Source: Deltaproteobacteria bacterium
GTDB lineage: Bacteria > Desulfobacterota > Syntrophia > Syntrophales > UBA2210
Direction: 5' to 3'
Assembly: GCA_016933965.1 (NCBI GenBank)
Contig: JAFGTS010000036.1
Span: 1 to 64,000, forward strand
DNA length: 64,000 nucleotides
In this document: piece by piece, positions 25,518 through 33,770 of the stretch
How the letters are laid out: the number at the start of each line of letters is the position of its first letter
Numbering within the stretch: the stretch's first letter is position 1
Position numbers and translations under genes: made by a program
Notes under the pieces: model-generated
Seen by the model: only the letters and a program-made list of their open reading frames with translations
What the model was told of the DNA's origin: nothing
The model's database searches: none

Positions 25518-26825
25518 GTGCTCGAAGGTTTCAGGAATATAACGAAAATACCCGAACTCCAGAAGAGGATCCTCATGACCTTCGCTCTTCTGGCAATATA
25601 CCGGGTCGGGGCCCATGTTCCCACGCCCGGTATCGATACAGCCGCCCTTGCGGCATTCTTCGAACAGGCGCGGGGTTCGTTGATAGGCCTCTTTGATATG
25701 TTCGCCGGCGGGGCGCTGAGTAATTTGTCGGTCTTCGCTCTCGGCATCATGCCGTACATCAGCGCGTCCATTATCCTGCAGCTTCTGACAGTGGCCGTGC
25801 CTTACCTGGAAAAGCTTTCCAAAGAGGGGGAGCAGGGCAGGAAGAAAATAACCCAGTACACGCGGTACGGGACGGTTCTTTTAAGTATAATCCAGGGATT
25901 CGGAATATCCATCGGACTGGAGAACATGGCCGGTCCCACGGGTCTCTCGGTCGTCATTCACACCGGATGGGGGTTCCGTCTCATGACGGTCATAACCCTC
26001 ACCGCCGGAACGGCCTTCATTATGTGGCTCGGCGAGCAGATCACCGAGCGGGGTATCGGGAACGGCATCTCGCTCATCATCTTCGCCGGTATCGTCTGCA
26101 GGGGGCCGGCCGGTGTGTACAACACGATCCGGCTTCTCTCGACGGGTGAGATGGGGATATTCTTTATCGTTCTCCTGCTGGTGCTGATGGTGGCCACCGT
26201 CGGTTTTATCGTTTTTGTGGAAAGCGGCCAGCGGCGGATCCCGGTCCAGTACGCGAAACGTGTCGTCGGCCGGCGCATGTACGGCGGCCAGGCGACCCAT
26301 CTGCCACTGAAGGTAAACACCTCGGGGGTCATCCCGCCGATCTTCGCGTCCTCGATCATCATGTTTCCGGCAACGATCGCGAATTTTGTCCCTCATCCCT
26401 GGATGAAGGCGATGTCGGATTTTCTGATGCCGGGTCACGTGGTGTACAATCTTCTGTATGTGGCCCTGATCGTCTTCTTCTGCTATTTTTACACGGCCGT
26501 CACCTTCAATCCCGTGGATGTGGCCGATAACATGAAGAAATACGGCGGTTATGTGCCGGGCATACGGCCGGGAAAGAAAACGGCCGAGTATATCGACAGC
26601 GTGCTGACCCGGCTGACCTTCAGCGGGGCCATATATGTTTCGGCGGTCTGCGTACTGCCGAGTATTTTGATCAGTCAGTTCAATGTTCCTTTTTATTTCG
26701 GGGGTACGGCGCTCCTCATCGTGGTCGGTGTCGCCCTCGACACGGCGGGTCAGATAGAGACGCATCTGCTGACACGGCAATATGAAGGTTTCATGAAGAA
26801 GGGGAGGATCACCAGAAGACGTTGA
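25518..26825 (+). CDS. secY: Preprotein translocase subunit SecY
   Basis: SecY is the protein-conducting channel of the inner membrane. The 435-residue protein has about ten hydrophobic segments. It carries the signature [20 protein letters not shown] and a positively charged cytoplasmic loop with [15 protein letters not shown]. It starts at GTG 25518, two bases after rplO. It partners with SecE at 718. The adk gene often found next is absent, and map follows. Confidence 0.97.
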   Translation: MLEGFRNITKIPELQKRILMTFALLAIYRVGAHVPTPGIDTAALAAFFEQARGSLIGLFDMFAGGALSNLSVFALGIMPYISASIILQLLTVAVPYLEKLSKEGEQGRKKITQYTRYGTVLLSIIQGFGISIGLENMAGPTGLSVVIHTGWGFRLMTVITLTAGTAFIMWLGEQITERGIGNGISLIIFAGIVCRGPAGVYNTIRLLSTGEMGIFFIVLLLVLMVATVGFIVFVESGQRRIPVQYAKRVVGRRMYGGQATHLPLKVNTSGVIPPIFASSIIMFPATIANFVPHPWMKAMSDFLMPGHVVYNLLYVALIVFFCYFYTAVTFNPVDVADNMKKYGGYVPGIRPGKKTAEYIDSVLTRLTFSGAIYVSAVCVLPSILISQFNVPFYFGGTALLIVVGVALDTAGQIETHLLTRQYEGFMKKGRITRRR

Positions 26826-26856
26826 TGTGGGGATTCTCACAGGGGGAACACGGTGA

Positions 26857-27606
26857 ATGGTTATCCTGAAGTCTCCCGAAGAAATCGAAAAAATGCGCCG
26901 GAGCAATGAAATTGTCGCCCGCATTTTAAAAGGATTGTCGGAACTGGTCAAACCGGGTGTTACCACCCGTGAGCTTGATGAATATGCCGAGTCGGAAGCC
27001 CGGAAGGAAGGCGCGGACCCGGCGTTCAAGGGATACGGCGGATATCCCTTTGCTCTCTGCACATCGGTTAATTCGGAAGTGGTCCATGGATTCCCTTCCG
27101 ACGTGCCACTGAAGGAAGGCGATATCGTCAGCCTTGATTTCGGGGTCCGCTATGACGAGTATTACGGTGATTCGGCGGTGACACTGCCCGTGGGGAAGAT
27201 AACGAAAACGGCGTCCCGGTTGATGAAGGTCACCCGAGAGGCCCTCTATCAGGGTATCGACAAGGCGCGGGCCGGCAACCGGCTGGGCGACATATCCTAC
27301 GCCGTTCAAAACTTCGTGGAGCGTGCCGGGTTCTCCGTTGTCCGGGATTACGTAGGTCACGGGATCGGCAAGAGCCTTCACGAGGACCCTCCCGTTCCGA
27401 ACTTCGGCGTGCGGGGGCGGGGCATAGAGTTGAAGCCGGGAATGGTCCTGGCCATCGAGCCAATGGTGAATGAGGGGATCTACAAGGTCCAGGTAAAGCC
27501 TGATGGATGGACCGTCGTTACCGGCGACGGTAAACTGTCGGCTCATTTTGAGCATACCGTGGCGATAACCGAGGATGGGCCGGAGATATTGAGCAAGGTC
27601 CTGTAA
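26857..27606 (+). CDS. map: Methionine aminopeptidase, type I
   Basis: This metalloenzyme removes the initiator Met from nascent proteins. The 249-residue protein has the pita-bread fold ligands: Asp in SLDFGVRYDEYYGDSAVTLP, His in DYVGHGIGKSLHEDP, Glu in AIEPMVNEG, and Glu near the end (AITEDGPE). It lies between secY and infA. Confidence 0.97.
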   Translation: MVILKSPEEIEKMRRSNEIVARILKGLSELVKPGVTTRELDEYAESEARKEGADPAFKGYGGYPFALCTSVNSEVVHGFPSDVPLKEGDIVSLDFGVRYDEYYGDSAVTLPVGKITKTASRLMKVTREALYQGIDKARAGNRLGDISYAVQNFVERAGFSVVRDYVGHGIGKSLHEDPPVPNFGVRGRGIELKPGMVLAIEPMVNEGIYKVQVKPDGWTVVTGDGKLSAHFEHTVAITEDGPEILSKVL

Positions 27607-27639
27607 GCGCGGAAACGGCGAAGGGAAACAGCGGAGATT

Positions 27640-27858
27640 ATGGCGAAAGAGGAATCAATAGTTGTGGAAGGAACGGTGATCGAGCCCCTTCCCAACGCGA
27701 TGTTTCGAGTCGAACTTGAAAACGGTCACCGTGTGCTCGCGCATATATCCGGTAAAATGAGGATGCATTTTATAAAGATACTGCCGGGAGATAAAGTGAC
27801 GGTCGAACTGTCACCCTATGATCTGACCCGGGGACGGATCACCTATCGGTCGAAATAG
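27640..27858 (+). CDS. infA: Translation initiation factor IF-1
   Basis: IF-1 is a single S1-like OB domain that binds the A site during initiation. The 72-residue protein starts [20 protein letters not shown] and contains [20 protein letters not shown]. Its length is exactly that of the family. It is followed by rpmJ after 18 bases. Confidence 0.98.
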   Translation: MAKEESIVVEGTVIEPLPNAMFRVELENGHRVLAHISGKMRMHFIKILPGDKVTVELSPYDLTRGRITYRSK

Positions 27859-27876
27859 CATAAAGGGAGTAATATC

Positions 27877-27990
27877 GTGAAAGTACGGGCATCAGTAAAA
27901 AAAATATGTGATAAGTGCAAGATCGTCAAACGACGCGGTGTACTGAGGGTCATCTGCGAGAACCCGAAGCATAAGCAGCGGCAGGGATAA
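27877..27990 (+). CDS. rpmJ: 50S ribosomal protein L36, zinc-binding type
   Basis: This 37-residue protein starts [20 protein letters not shown] and carries the zinc ligands C11, C14, C27 and H32. It starts at GTG 27877 with AAAGGGAG upstream and ends at TAA 27988-27990. The short L36 with intact ligands is the zinc-dependent form. Confidence 0.96.
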   Translation: MKVRASVKKICDKCKIVKRRGVLRVICENPKHKQRQG

Positions 27991-28008
27991 GAAAAGGGAG
28001 GTATCACG

Positions 28009-28380
28009 GTGGCACGGATTGCAGGTGTTGATTTACCAAAGAACAAACGGATGGATATCGCTCTTACCTACATTTACGGTATCGGTCCCTCAAAGGCCCG
28101 CCAGATCCTCGAGCAGGCCGGGGTTGATCTGAATACCAGGACCGATGACCTTGCCGACGACCAGATAACCGCCATCAGAAATATCATTGACAAGGAACAC
28201 AAGGTTGAGGGTGACCTGAGGCGGGAGATCGCCATGTCCATCAAGCGGCTCATGGACATCGGGACGTACCGCGGATTGAGGCACAGGAAAGGTTTGCCCG
28301 TGAGGGGACAGAGAACATGCACGAATGCCCGGACCCGGAAAGGTCCGCGGCGGGCGATCGGCGGTAAACGAAAGAAGTAA
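28009..28380 (+). CDS. rpsM: 30S ribosomal protein S13
   Basis: S13 contacts the P-site tRNA and bridges to the large subunit. The 123-residue protein starts [20 protein letters not shown]. It contains [17 protein letters not shown] and the C-terminal [20 protein letters not shown] followed by a basic tail. The start codon is GTG 28009 after AAGGGAGG. It opens the alpha-operon genes rpsM-rpsK-rpsD-rpoA-rplQ. Confidence 0.97.
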   Translation: MARIAGVDLPKNKRMDIALTYIYGIGPSKARQILEQAGVDLNTRTDDLADDQITAIRNIIDKEHKVEGDLRREIAMSIKRLMDIGTYRGLRHRKGLPVRGQRTCTNARTRKGPRRAIGGKRKK

Positions 28381-28392
28381 GCTGGAGGCAAA

Positions 28393-28785
28393 ATGGCTCG
28401 ACCGAATCGAAGAGGCGTCAAGAAAAAAGAGAAGAAGAATATTGCCGAGGGGATTGCCCATATTCAATCCACCTTCAACAATACGATCGTGACGATAACG
28501 GATATGAGCGGTAACGTGATCGCCTGGTCTTCCGCCGGGGAGCAGGGATTCAAGGGGTCACGCAAGAGCACTCCCTTTGCGGCGCAGTTGACCGCGACGG
28601 AGGCGGTGAAAAAGGCGCGGGTCCACGGTCTGCGGTCCGTGCAGGTTTTTGTGAAAGGACCCGGCGCGGGGCGCGAGTCCGCCCTGCGGGCGATCCAGGC
28701 GGCCGGGTTGAATGTCACGCTGATCAGGGACGTCACCCCGATTCCCCATAACGGGTGCCGCCCGCCGAAGCGGAGAAGAGTGTAA
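28393..28785 (+). CDS. rpsK: 30S ribosomal protein S11
   Basis: S11 forms part of the platform near the E site. The 130-residue protein has [20 protein letters not shown] and [20 protein letters not shown]. It ends with the classic [15 protein letters not shown], where an isoAsp-prone Asn-Gly is conserved. Confidence 0.98.
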   Translation: MARPNRRGVKKKEKKNIAEGIAHIQSTFNNTIVTITDMSGNVIAWSSAGEQGFKGSRKSTPFAAQLTATEAVKKARVHGLRSVQVFVKGPGAGRESALRAIQAAGLNVTLIRDVTPIPHNGCRPPKRRRV

Positions 28786-28834
28786 CACAATGCGATAACG
28801 CCCGGTCATATGATGCCGGGAACGGAGGATTACG

Positions 28835-29461
28835 TTGGCACGATATACAGATTCATTATGCAGGCTTTGCCGGAGTGAGGGCGTGAAGCTCTTTCTCAAG
28901 GGTGACCGCTGCTACAGCGATAAATGCGCGTTCGAGAGAAGAGGATACGCGCCCGGCGAGCACGGCCAGATGCGTCGAAAGAAATCCGACTACGGTGTTC
29001 AGTTGCGCGAGAAGCAGAAGCTGAGAAGAATGTACGGCCTGCTGGAAAAGCAATTCGCCGGATATTTTGTCAGGGCTGACCGGCAGAAGGGCGTGACCGG
29101 CTCGAACCTCCTGCTGCTCCTTGAGCGGCGGCTTGACAACATGGTCTATCGGATGGGATTTGCCAGTTCGAGGAACGAGGCGCGGCAACTGGTCCGCCAC
29201 AGCCACTTTCTCGTGAACGGCAGGAAGGTCAATATTCCGTCCTATATCGTGAACGTGGGGGATACGATCCAGGTCAAGGAAAAAAGCCGGACCATGGGAT
29301 GCATCATCGAAGCGATGGATACCGTCGCCCGGCGCGGTGTTCCGGAATGGCTTGAACTGAACAAGGATGCATTTACCGGTACGGTAAAGGCTCTGCCGAC
29401 GAGGGAAGAACTGACGATGCCCATTCAGGAGCAGCTCGTGGTAGAGTTTTACTCAAAATAA
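28835..29461 (+). CDS. rpsD: 30S ribosomal protein S4
   Basis: S4 starts small-subunit assembly and in E. coli represses the alpha operon. The 208-residue protein has the N-terminal Cys cluster [12 protein letters not shown] with a further Cys pair near YSDKC, giving a possible zinc site. It also has the S4 RNA-binding domain with [20 protein letters not shown]. It starts at TTG 28835. Confidence 0.97.
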   Translation: MARYTDSLCRLCRSEGVKLFLKGDRCYSDKCAFERRGYAPGEHGQMRRKKSDYGVQLREKQKLRRMYGLLEKQFAGYFVRADRQKGVTGSNLLLLLERRLDNMVYRMGFASSRNEARQLVRHSHFLVNGRKVNIPSYIVNVGDTIQVKEKSRTMGCIIEAMDTVARRGVPEWLELNKDAFTGTVKALPTREELTMPIQEQLVVEFYSK

Positions 29462-29492
29462 CAACACAACAAAATCGATAGGAATCGTAAAC

Positions 29493-30491
29493 ATGGAGAA
29501 AAATTGGCGCAGTCTTATAAAGCCGAAGCGGATAGAAGTTGACGACAAAACCCATAGCCGTTCCTATGGGGAATTTGACTGTCAGCCTCTGGAAAAGGGA
29601 TTCGGCATAACCCTCGGGAACGCACTGCGACGGGTGCTCCTTTCTTCGATCTACGGCGCGGCGATCACATCCGTCAAATTCGAGGGTGTGCTGCACGAGT
29701 TTTCCACGATTCCCGGTGTCAAGGAAGATGTTACCGATATCATTCTGAATCTGAAAGGGATACGGCTCAAGCTCAACCAGCAGGGACCGAGGACGGTCCG
29801 TCTTGATGTGAAACGGGAAGGTGCCGTGACGGCGGCTGATATCATAACCGATGCCACGGTGGAAATACTGAACCCCGAGCACTATATCGCCACTCTCTCG
29901 GGAGAGGGAGGGCTGAAGGCGGAGATGACGGTGGAGATCGGCAAGGGGTATGTTCCGGCCAGGCGCGAGCGTGACGAGGACCAGCCGGAAGGGACGATAA
30001 ACATCGATGCCGTGTTTTCGCCGATAAAGAAGGTGAGCTATACGGTCACGAACGCCAGGGTCGGCCAGATCACCGACTTTGACCGCCTGATCCTTGAAGT
30101 ATGGACCGATGGGAGCGTCCAGCCCGAGGATGCCGTTGCCTTTTCGGCAAAGATCCTCAAAGAGCAGCTTGACGTGTTCATCAATTTTGAAGAGGAAGAA
30201 GAAGAGGAAGTGTCCGAATCCGTGGAGGAGAGCGATCATATCAACGAAAATCTCTACAAGAGCGTTGAGGAACTGGAGCTCTCCGTCAGGTCCGCCAACT
30301 GTCTGAAGAATGCCGGTATCCAGTACATCGGAGAGCTTGTTCAGAAAACGGAAGCCGAGATGCTGAAGACAAAGAATTTCGGGCGGAAGTCACTCAATGA
30401 GATAAAGGAAATCCTCCAGGAAATGGGTCTGGGACTTGGAATAAAGATAGATTTCACGCCTCCCGCGAGTGTGGAGAGCAAGGAAGAGTGA
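29493..30491 (+). CDS. rpoA: DNA-directed RNA polymerase subunit alpha
   Basis: This is the alpha subunit that dimerises to start RNA polymerase assembly and contacts UP elements and activators. The 332-residue protein has the N-terminal domain with [20 protein letters not shown]. An acidic linker ([14 protein letters not shown], about 230-245) follows. The C-terminal domain includes [20 protein letters not shown]. Length and domain order are normal. Confidence 0.98.
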   Translation: MEKNWRSLIKPKRIEVDDKTHSRSYGEFDCQPLEKGFGITLGNALRRVLLSSIYGAAITSVKFEGVLHEFSTIPGVKEDVTDIILNLKGIRLKLNQQGPRTVRLDVKREGAVTAADIITDATVEILNPEHYIATLSGEGGLKAEMTVEIGKGYVPARRERDEDQPEGTINIDAVFSPIKKVSYTVTNARVGQITDFDRLILEVWTDGSVQPEDAVAFSAKILKEQLDVFINFEEEEEEEVSESVEESDHINENLYKSVEELELSVRSANCLKNAGIQYIGELVQKTEAEMLKTKNFGRKSLNEIKEILQEMGLGLGIKIDFTPPASVESKEE

Positions 30492-30580
30492 CATTTACAG
30501 GCATGAAGGTTTCGTGAAAATCCGCGGTATGCGGGTTTTCCCGAAGTCGCCGATATTCGTTTTGAAAGGAATAATACACG

Positions 30581-30985
30581 ATGCGTCACAGGAAGGCCGG
30601 GAGAAAGCTGGGAAGGACATCGAGCCATAGAAAGGCCATGCTGCGTAATATGGTGACATCCCTCCTGAGACACGACAAGATAGTTACCACCGACGCGAAA
30701 GCGAAGGAATTGAGGAGTGTTGCCGAGAAGATGATCACTCTGGGCAAGCGGGGGACGTTGCATGCCCGCAGGCAGGCCCTCGCGTTCATCCGGGACCGTT
30801 CCGTGACGGAGCGGGTTTTCGATGAACTGGCGAGCCGTTATAACGAGCGGCCCGGCGGATATACCCGGATCATCAAGGCGGGCTACCGGGTCGGCGACAA
30901 CGCGCCCATGTCCATCATCGAACTCGTCGTGGATGAAAAGAAAAAGAAGGAAAAGGCAAAACCGAAGGCGGCCAAGTCAAAATAG
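30581..30985 (+). CDS. rplQ: 50S ribosomal protein L17
   Basis: L17 lies near the tunnel exit. The 134-residue protein starts [20 protein letters not shown], has [17 protein letters not shown], and ends in a Lys-rich tail. It is the last gene of the 31 kb translation block. A strong terminator begins 26 bases after its stop. Confidence 0.97.
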   Translation: MRHRKAGRKLGRTSSHRKAMLRNMVTSLLRHDKIVTTDAKAKELRSVAEKMITLGKRGTLHARRQALAFIRDRSVTERVFDELASRYNERPGGYTRIIKAGYRVGDNAPMSIIELVVDEKKKKEKAKPKAAKSK

Positions 30986-31010
30986 GACCACCGGGTTCAC
31001 GGGATCAATG

Positions 31011-31043
31011 AAAGGCAAGGAGCGATGGCTCCTTGCCTTTTTT
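31011..31043 (+). terminator. Intrinsic terminator after rplQ
   Basis: A perfect twelve-base stem AAGGCAAGGAGC (31012-31023) / GCTCCTTGCCTT (31028-31039) with loop GATG is followed by a T-tract (31038-31043). It ends the ribosomal-protein block. Confidence 0.92.
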
Positions 31044-31047
31044 ATTC

Positions 31048-31075
31048 TTGCTTTTTTCGTCGTGAAAGATATATA
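31048..31075 (+). promoter_or_regulatory. Candidate sigma-70 promoter for the EF-Tu-domain-like gene
   Basis: TTGCTT (31048-31053) and TATATA (31070-31075) are separated by 16 bases, immediately after the rplQ terminator and about 65 bases before the next start codon. The hexamers are imperfect, so this is a placement by position and similarity. Confidence 0.45.
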
Positions 31076-31138
31076 AGAAAGAACACGTTACGGCGGGATG
31101 ACGTCTTTTCCAACGAGAAGTCTCAGGAGGAATCAACC

Positions 31139-31399
31139 ATGGCAGAAGAAAAAATCGGTGAGGTGGTAAAATTTTTCGCGAAACCAAGTGTCGCAGCCGT
31201 AAAAATTACGGGTGGTGAACTGCTGGTCGGTGATACGGTGCGATTCGTAGGACACACGACGGATTTCGAAGATGCCATCAAATCCATGGAAATCAATAAC
31301 GAAAAAATTGAGAAGGCCGTCGTTGGAGATTATATCGGAATCAAGGTAGCCGATCGAGTTCGTCCCGGGGATGAAGTTTTCAGGGTAACCCCTGAATAA
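31139..31399 (+). CDS. EF-Tu domain-2-like small protein
   Basis: This 86-residue protein resembles one beta-barrel domain of translation GTPases (domain II of EF-Tu), with ITGGELLVGDTVRFVGHT and GIKVADRVRPGDEVFRV. There is no GTP-binding domain. Proteins annotated as translation elongation factor-like occur in archaea and some bacteria, and their role is unknown. The start has a CAGGAGGA ribosome site. It is flanked by a promoter-like sequence and its own terminator, so it is probably monocistronic. An RNA- or ribosome-related role is only inferred from the fold. Confidence 0.85.
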   Translation: MAEEKIGEVVKFFAKPSVAAVKITGGELLVGDTVRFVGHTTDFEDAIKSMEINNEKIEKAVVGDYIGIKVADRVRPGDEVFRVTPE

Positions 31400-31431
31400 G
31401 AACCTTTCATGTTTTTCTTAGGGTAGTTATT

Positions 31432-31469
31432 GCCACGGGATGAGAGACTTCGTTCCGTGGCCTTTTTTT
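31432..31469 (+). terminator. Intrinsic terminator after the EF-Tu-domain-like gene
   Basis: GCCACGGGA (31432-31440) pairs with TTCCGTGGC (31453-31461, one G-T pair) and is followed by CTTTTTTTA. It separates the small gene from the downstream hydrolase. Confidence 0.88.
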
Positions 31470-31543
31470 ACTCAGTGACGCAGGGGGAGTGGAAAAGTCG
31501 CCGGGGAATTGCGGGGTGCCCGGCGATGGGCGGGGGTCACGTA

Positions 31544-32317
31544 ATGAAAATAAGGGTTCTCGGGTGTTACGGTGCGCAGATGCCCGGTTTCAATACAACG
31601 GGCTTTCTGGTGGATGATACCATGCTGGTTGACGCGGGTACGGTAACGAAGGTCCTTTCCCTGGAAGAGCAGCTTGCGATAAACAACGTATTGATAACGC
31701 ACGGACATCTTGATCATGTGCAGGACCTGTTGTTCCTGGCCGACAATCTCAGTATCGCCAATTCCAGGACCAAGCCGGTCTGCGTTATTTCAACCGAAGA
31801 CATCCTCAATGACCTTCGTACCCATCTCTTCAATGATGTCATCTGGCCGGATTTTTCCGTTATCCCCTCGCCGGAGAAGCCGGTCATCACGTTCAAAGCC
31901 ATAACGCCGGGGGTTCCCTTTGTACTGAACGATCTCAGGGGCACGGCCGTCAGCGTTTCCCACGCGGTCAACGCCGTTTCCTATATCCTGGAAAAGGACG
32001 GCTCAATGGTCCTTTTCATCAGCGACACGGGACCGACGGAAGACGTCTGGAAGGAGGCGAACAGGATTGGCACCTCTCTGAAAGCGCTGTTCGTGGAAGT
32101 ATCCTTTCCCAACAGCATGAGCGCGATGGCGCTTGCCGCGGGTCATCTGACCCCCGAGCACCTCAAACAGGAACTTAGCAAGCTTGATGTCGATGACATC
32201 CCTATATTCATCTACCATATCAAGCCTCAGTACCGGGAGGCCATCACCGAGGAGATCGGCAGGATCCAGCGGAAGAATCTCAGGATCATCAGTGACGGCG
32301 ACATTCTTCAGGTATGA
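31544..32317 (+). CDS. Metallo-beta-lactamase-fold hydrolase, possible class II cyclic-nucleotide phosphodiesterase
   Basis: The 257-residue protein has the metal-binding motif THGHLDHVQDLLFLADN, with HxHxDH near residue 52, and later His/Asp ligands (VSHAVNAVS, ISDTGPT). The way the motif continues, and the late FIYHIKPQY segment, resemble class II cAMP phosphodiesterases (the yeast PDE1 type) more than glyoxalases or beta-lactamases. The start is ATG 31544, where the conserved MKIRVLGCYGAQ begins. Upstream in-frame sequence covers the terminator. A cyclase-domain gene at 51241 offers a possible functional partner. The substrate is unproven. Confidence 0.82.
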   Translation: MKIRVLGCYGAQMPGFNTTGFLVDDTMLVDAGTVTKVLSLEEQLAINNVLITHGHLDHVQDLLFLADNLSIANSRTKPVCVISTEDILNDLRTHLFNDVIWPDFSVIPSPEKPVITFKAITPGVPFVLNDLRGTAVSVSHAVNAVSYILEKDGSMVLFISDTGPTEDVWKEANRIGTSLKALFVEVSFPNSMSAMALAAGHLTPEHLKQELSKLDVDDIPIFIYHIKPQYREAITEEIGRIQRKNLRIISDGDILQV

Positions 32318-32342
32318 AGTGAGCCGGCGTGATGATTGATTG

Positions 32343-33629
32343 ATGCCGTCCATGAGAAATCCATCAGACCCCTATACATTCCTCTCACAATTGCAGAGTA
32401 AGGGTATCAGGCTCGGGCTCGAACCGCTCGCAGAAGTGCTCCGGAAGTGCGGTAATCCACACCTGCACTATCCGACGGTCTTGATTGCCGGCACCAACGG
32501 CAAGGGTTCCGTTGCCGCCATCCTGGCCGCCTTTCTGCAGGCGGGTGGGTATACGGTCGGTCTCTATACATCCCCCCATCTTGTTGATTTCAGAGAACGA
32601 ATTCAGGTAAACGGGGAAATGATCTCCCCCTGCGACCTCCGGTGGGTCCTCGCCGAGGTCCGCCAAAAGGGCGGCGATGAACTGACCTACTTCGAATGTG
32701 CCACGGCAATGGCCTTCATGCATTTCGCCCGGTCGTCGGTCGATATCGCGGTTCTCGAGGCGGGCATGGGGGGGAGGCTCGACGCGACCAACCTGGCCCG
32801 GCCGGCATGCTCCATCATAACCAATATCTCCCGTGAACACTGTGATTACCTGGGGAGGACCCTTGCCGACATCGCCGGTGAAAAGGGAGGCATCATCAAG
32901 GACGGTGGTGTATGCATAACAGCCGCCCGTCAGCCGGCGGTCCTGGCGGTCATCGAGGCTATCTGTCACGAAAGAAGGGCGCGCCTCTATCGCATGGGCA
33001 GGGATATTAAGGTCAGGCGGCGGAAAAACGGCCATATTTCCTACTATGGAATTTCAATGAACATCCCTTCTCTGCCGCTTCCACTGCCCGGCGGTCACCA
33101 GCGGGGGAATACTGGCCTTGCCCTGGCCGCTCTTGAAATACTTGCAGCCGGGGGCATTGGTGTTCCCCTTGATGCAATCGCCGGAGGACGCATGCGGGTA
33201 CACTGGGAAGGCCGGTTCGACATGGTGAGATCCGTTCCCCCCATTCTCCTGGACGGCGCCCATAATCCCGCCGCCGCGGCGGTGCTTGCCGGGGCCCTGA
33301 GAGAGGAATTGACCTATGAAAAACTTGTCCTTATCTTCAGCGTGCTTCGTGACAAGAATTACCGGGCCATCCTCAAGATACTGGCGCCCCTGGCCGATCG
33401 TGTGATAGTGACCTCCATCTCCCAGGAACGGGCACTGCCCCCGGAGCGGATAGAGCCGGTCGCCCGTCGTTTCGCGAACCGGGTGGAGTCCATCAGTGAT
33501 CCGATACAGGCGCTGGCACGCGCCCGTGCCCTGGCCGGTCCCGGTGATCTCATCCTGGTGACTGGTTCGCTCTATCTCGTGGGGCGCATGAAGGAGATCC
33601 TTTCCTCGGAGCACGCATCACAACGGTAA
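32343..33629 (+). CDS. folC: Folylpolyglutamate synthase / dihydrofolate synthase
   Basis: FolC adds glutamate to dihydropteroate and folates in an ATP-dependent Mur-ligase-type reaction. The roughly 428-residue protein has the P-loop VLIAGTNGKGSVAAILAAFL, the FECATAMAF and EAGMGGRLDATN motifs, and LLDGAHNPAAAAVLAGAL in the C-terminal domain. ATG 32343 is chosen. TTG 32340 and ATG 32352 are also possible because no clear ribosome site is visible. Confidence 0.93.
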   Translation: MPSMRNPSDPYTFLSQLQSKGIRLGLEPLAEVLRKCGNPHLHYPTVLIAGTNGKGSVAAILAAFLQAGGYTVGLYTSPHLVDFRERIQVNGEMISPCDLRWVLAEVRQKGGDELTYFECATAMAFMHFARSSVDIAVLEAGMGGRLDATNLARPACSIITNISREHCDYLGRTLADIAGEKGGIIKDGGVCITAARQPAVLAVIEAICHERRARLYRMGRDIKVRRRKNGHISYYGISMNIPSLPLPLPGGHQRGNTGLALAALEILAAGGIGVPLDAIAGGRMRVHWEGRFDMVRSVPPILLDGAHNPAAAAVLAGALREELTYEKLVLIFSVLRDKNYRAILKILAPLADRVIVTSISQERALPPERIEPVARRFANRVESISDPIQALARARALAGPGDLILVTGSLYLVGRMKEILSSEHASQR

Positions 33630-33770
33630 AACCGGCCGCATTCCATGGATGTCGCGGCCATGGCCGTCCGCTGTCTGCCGAAAGTGCAGCCCCATCACCT
33701 TTTTGTGATTTTTGAAAACCTGAATTTATGCTATGCAACGGGAAATCCCCATTGCCCGAAGGAACGCGCT

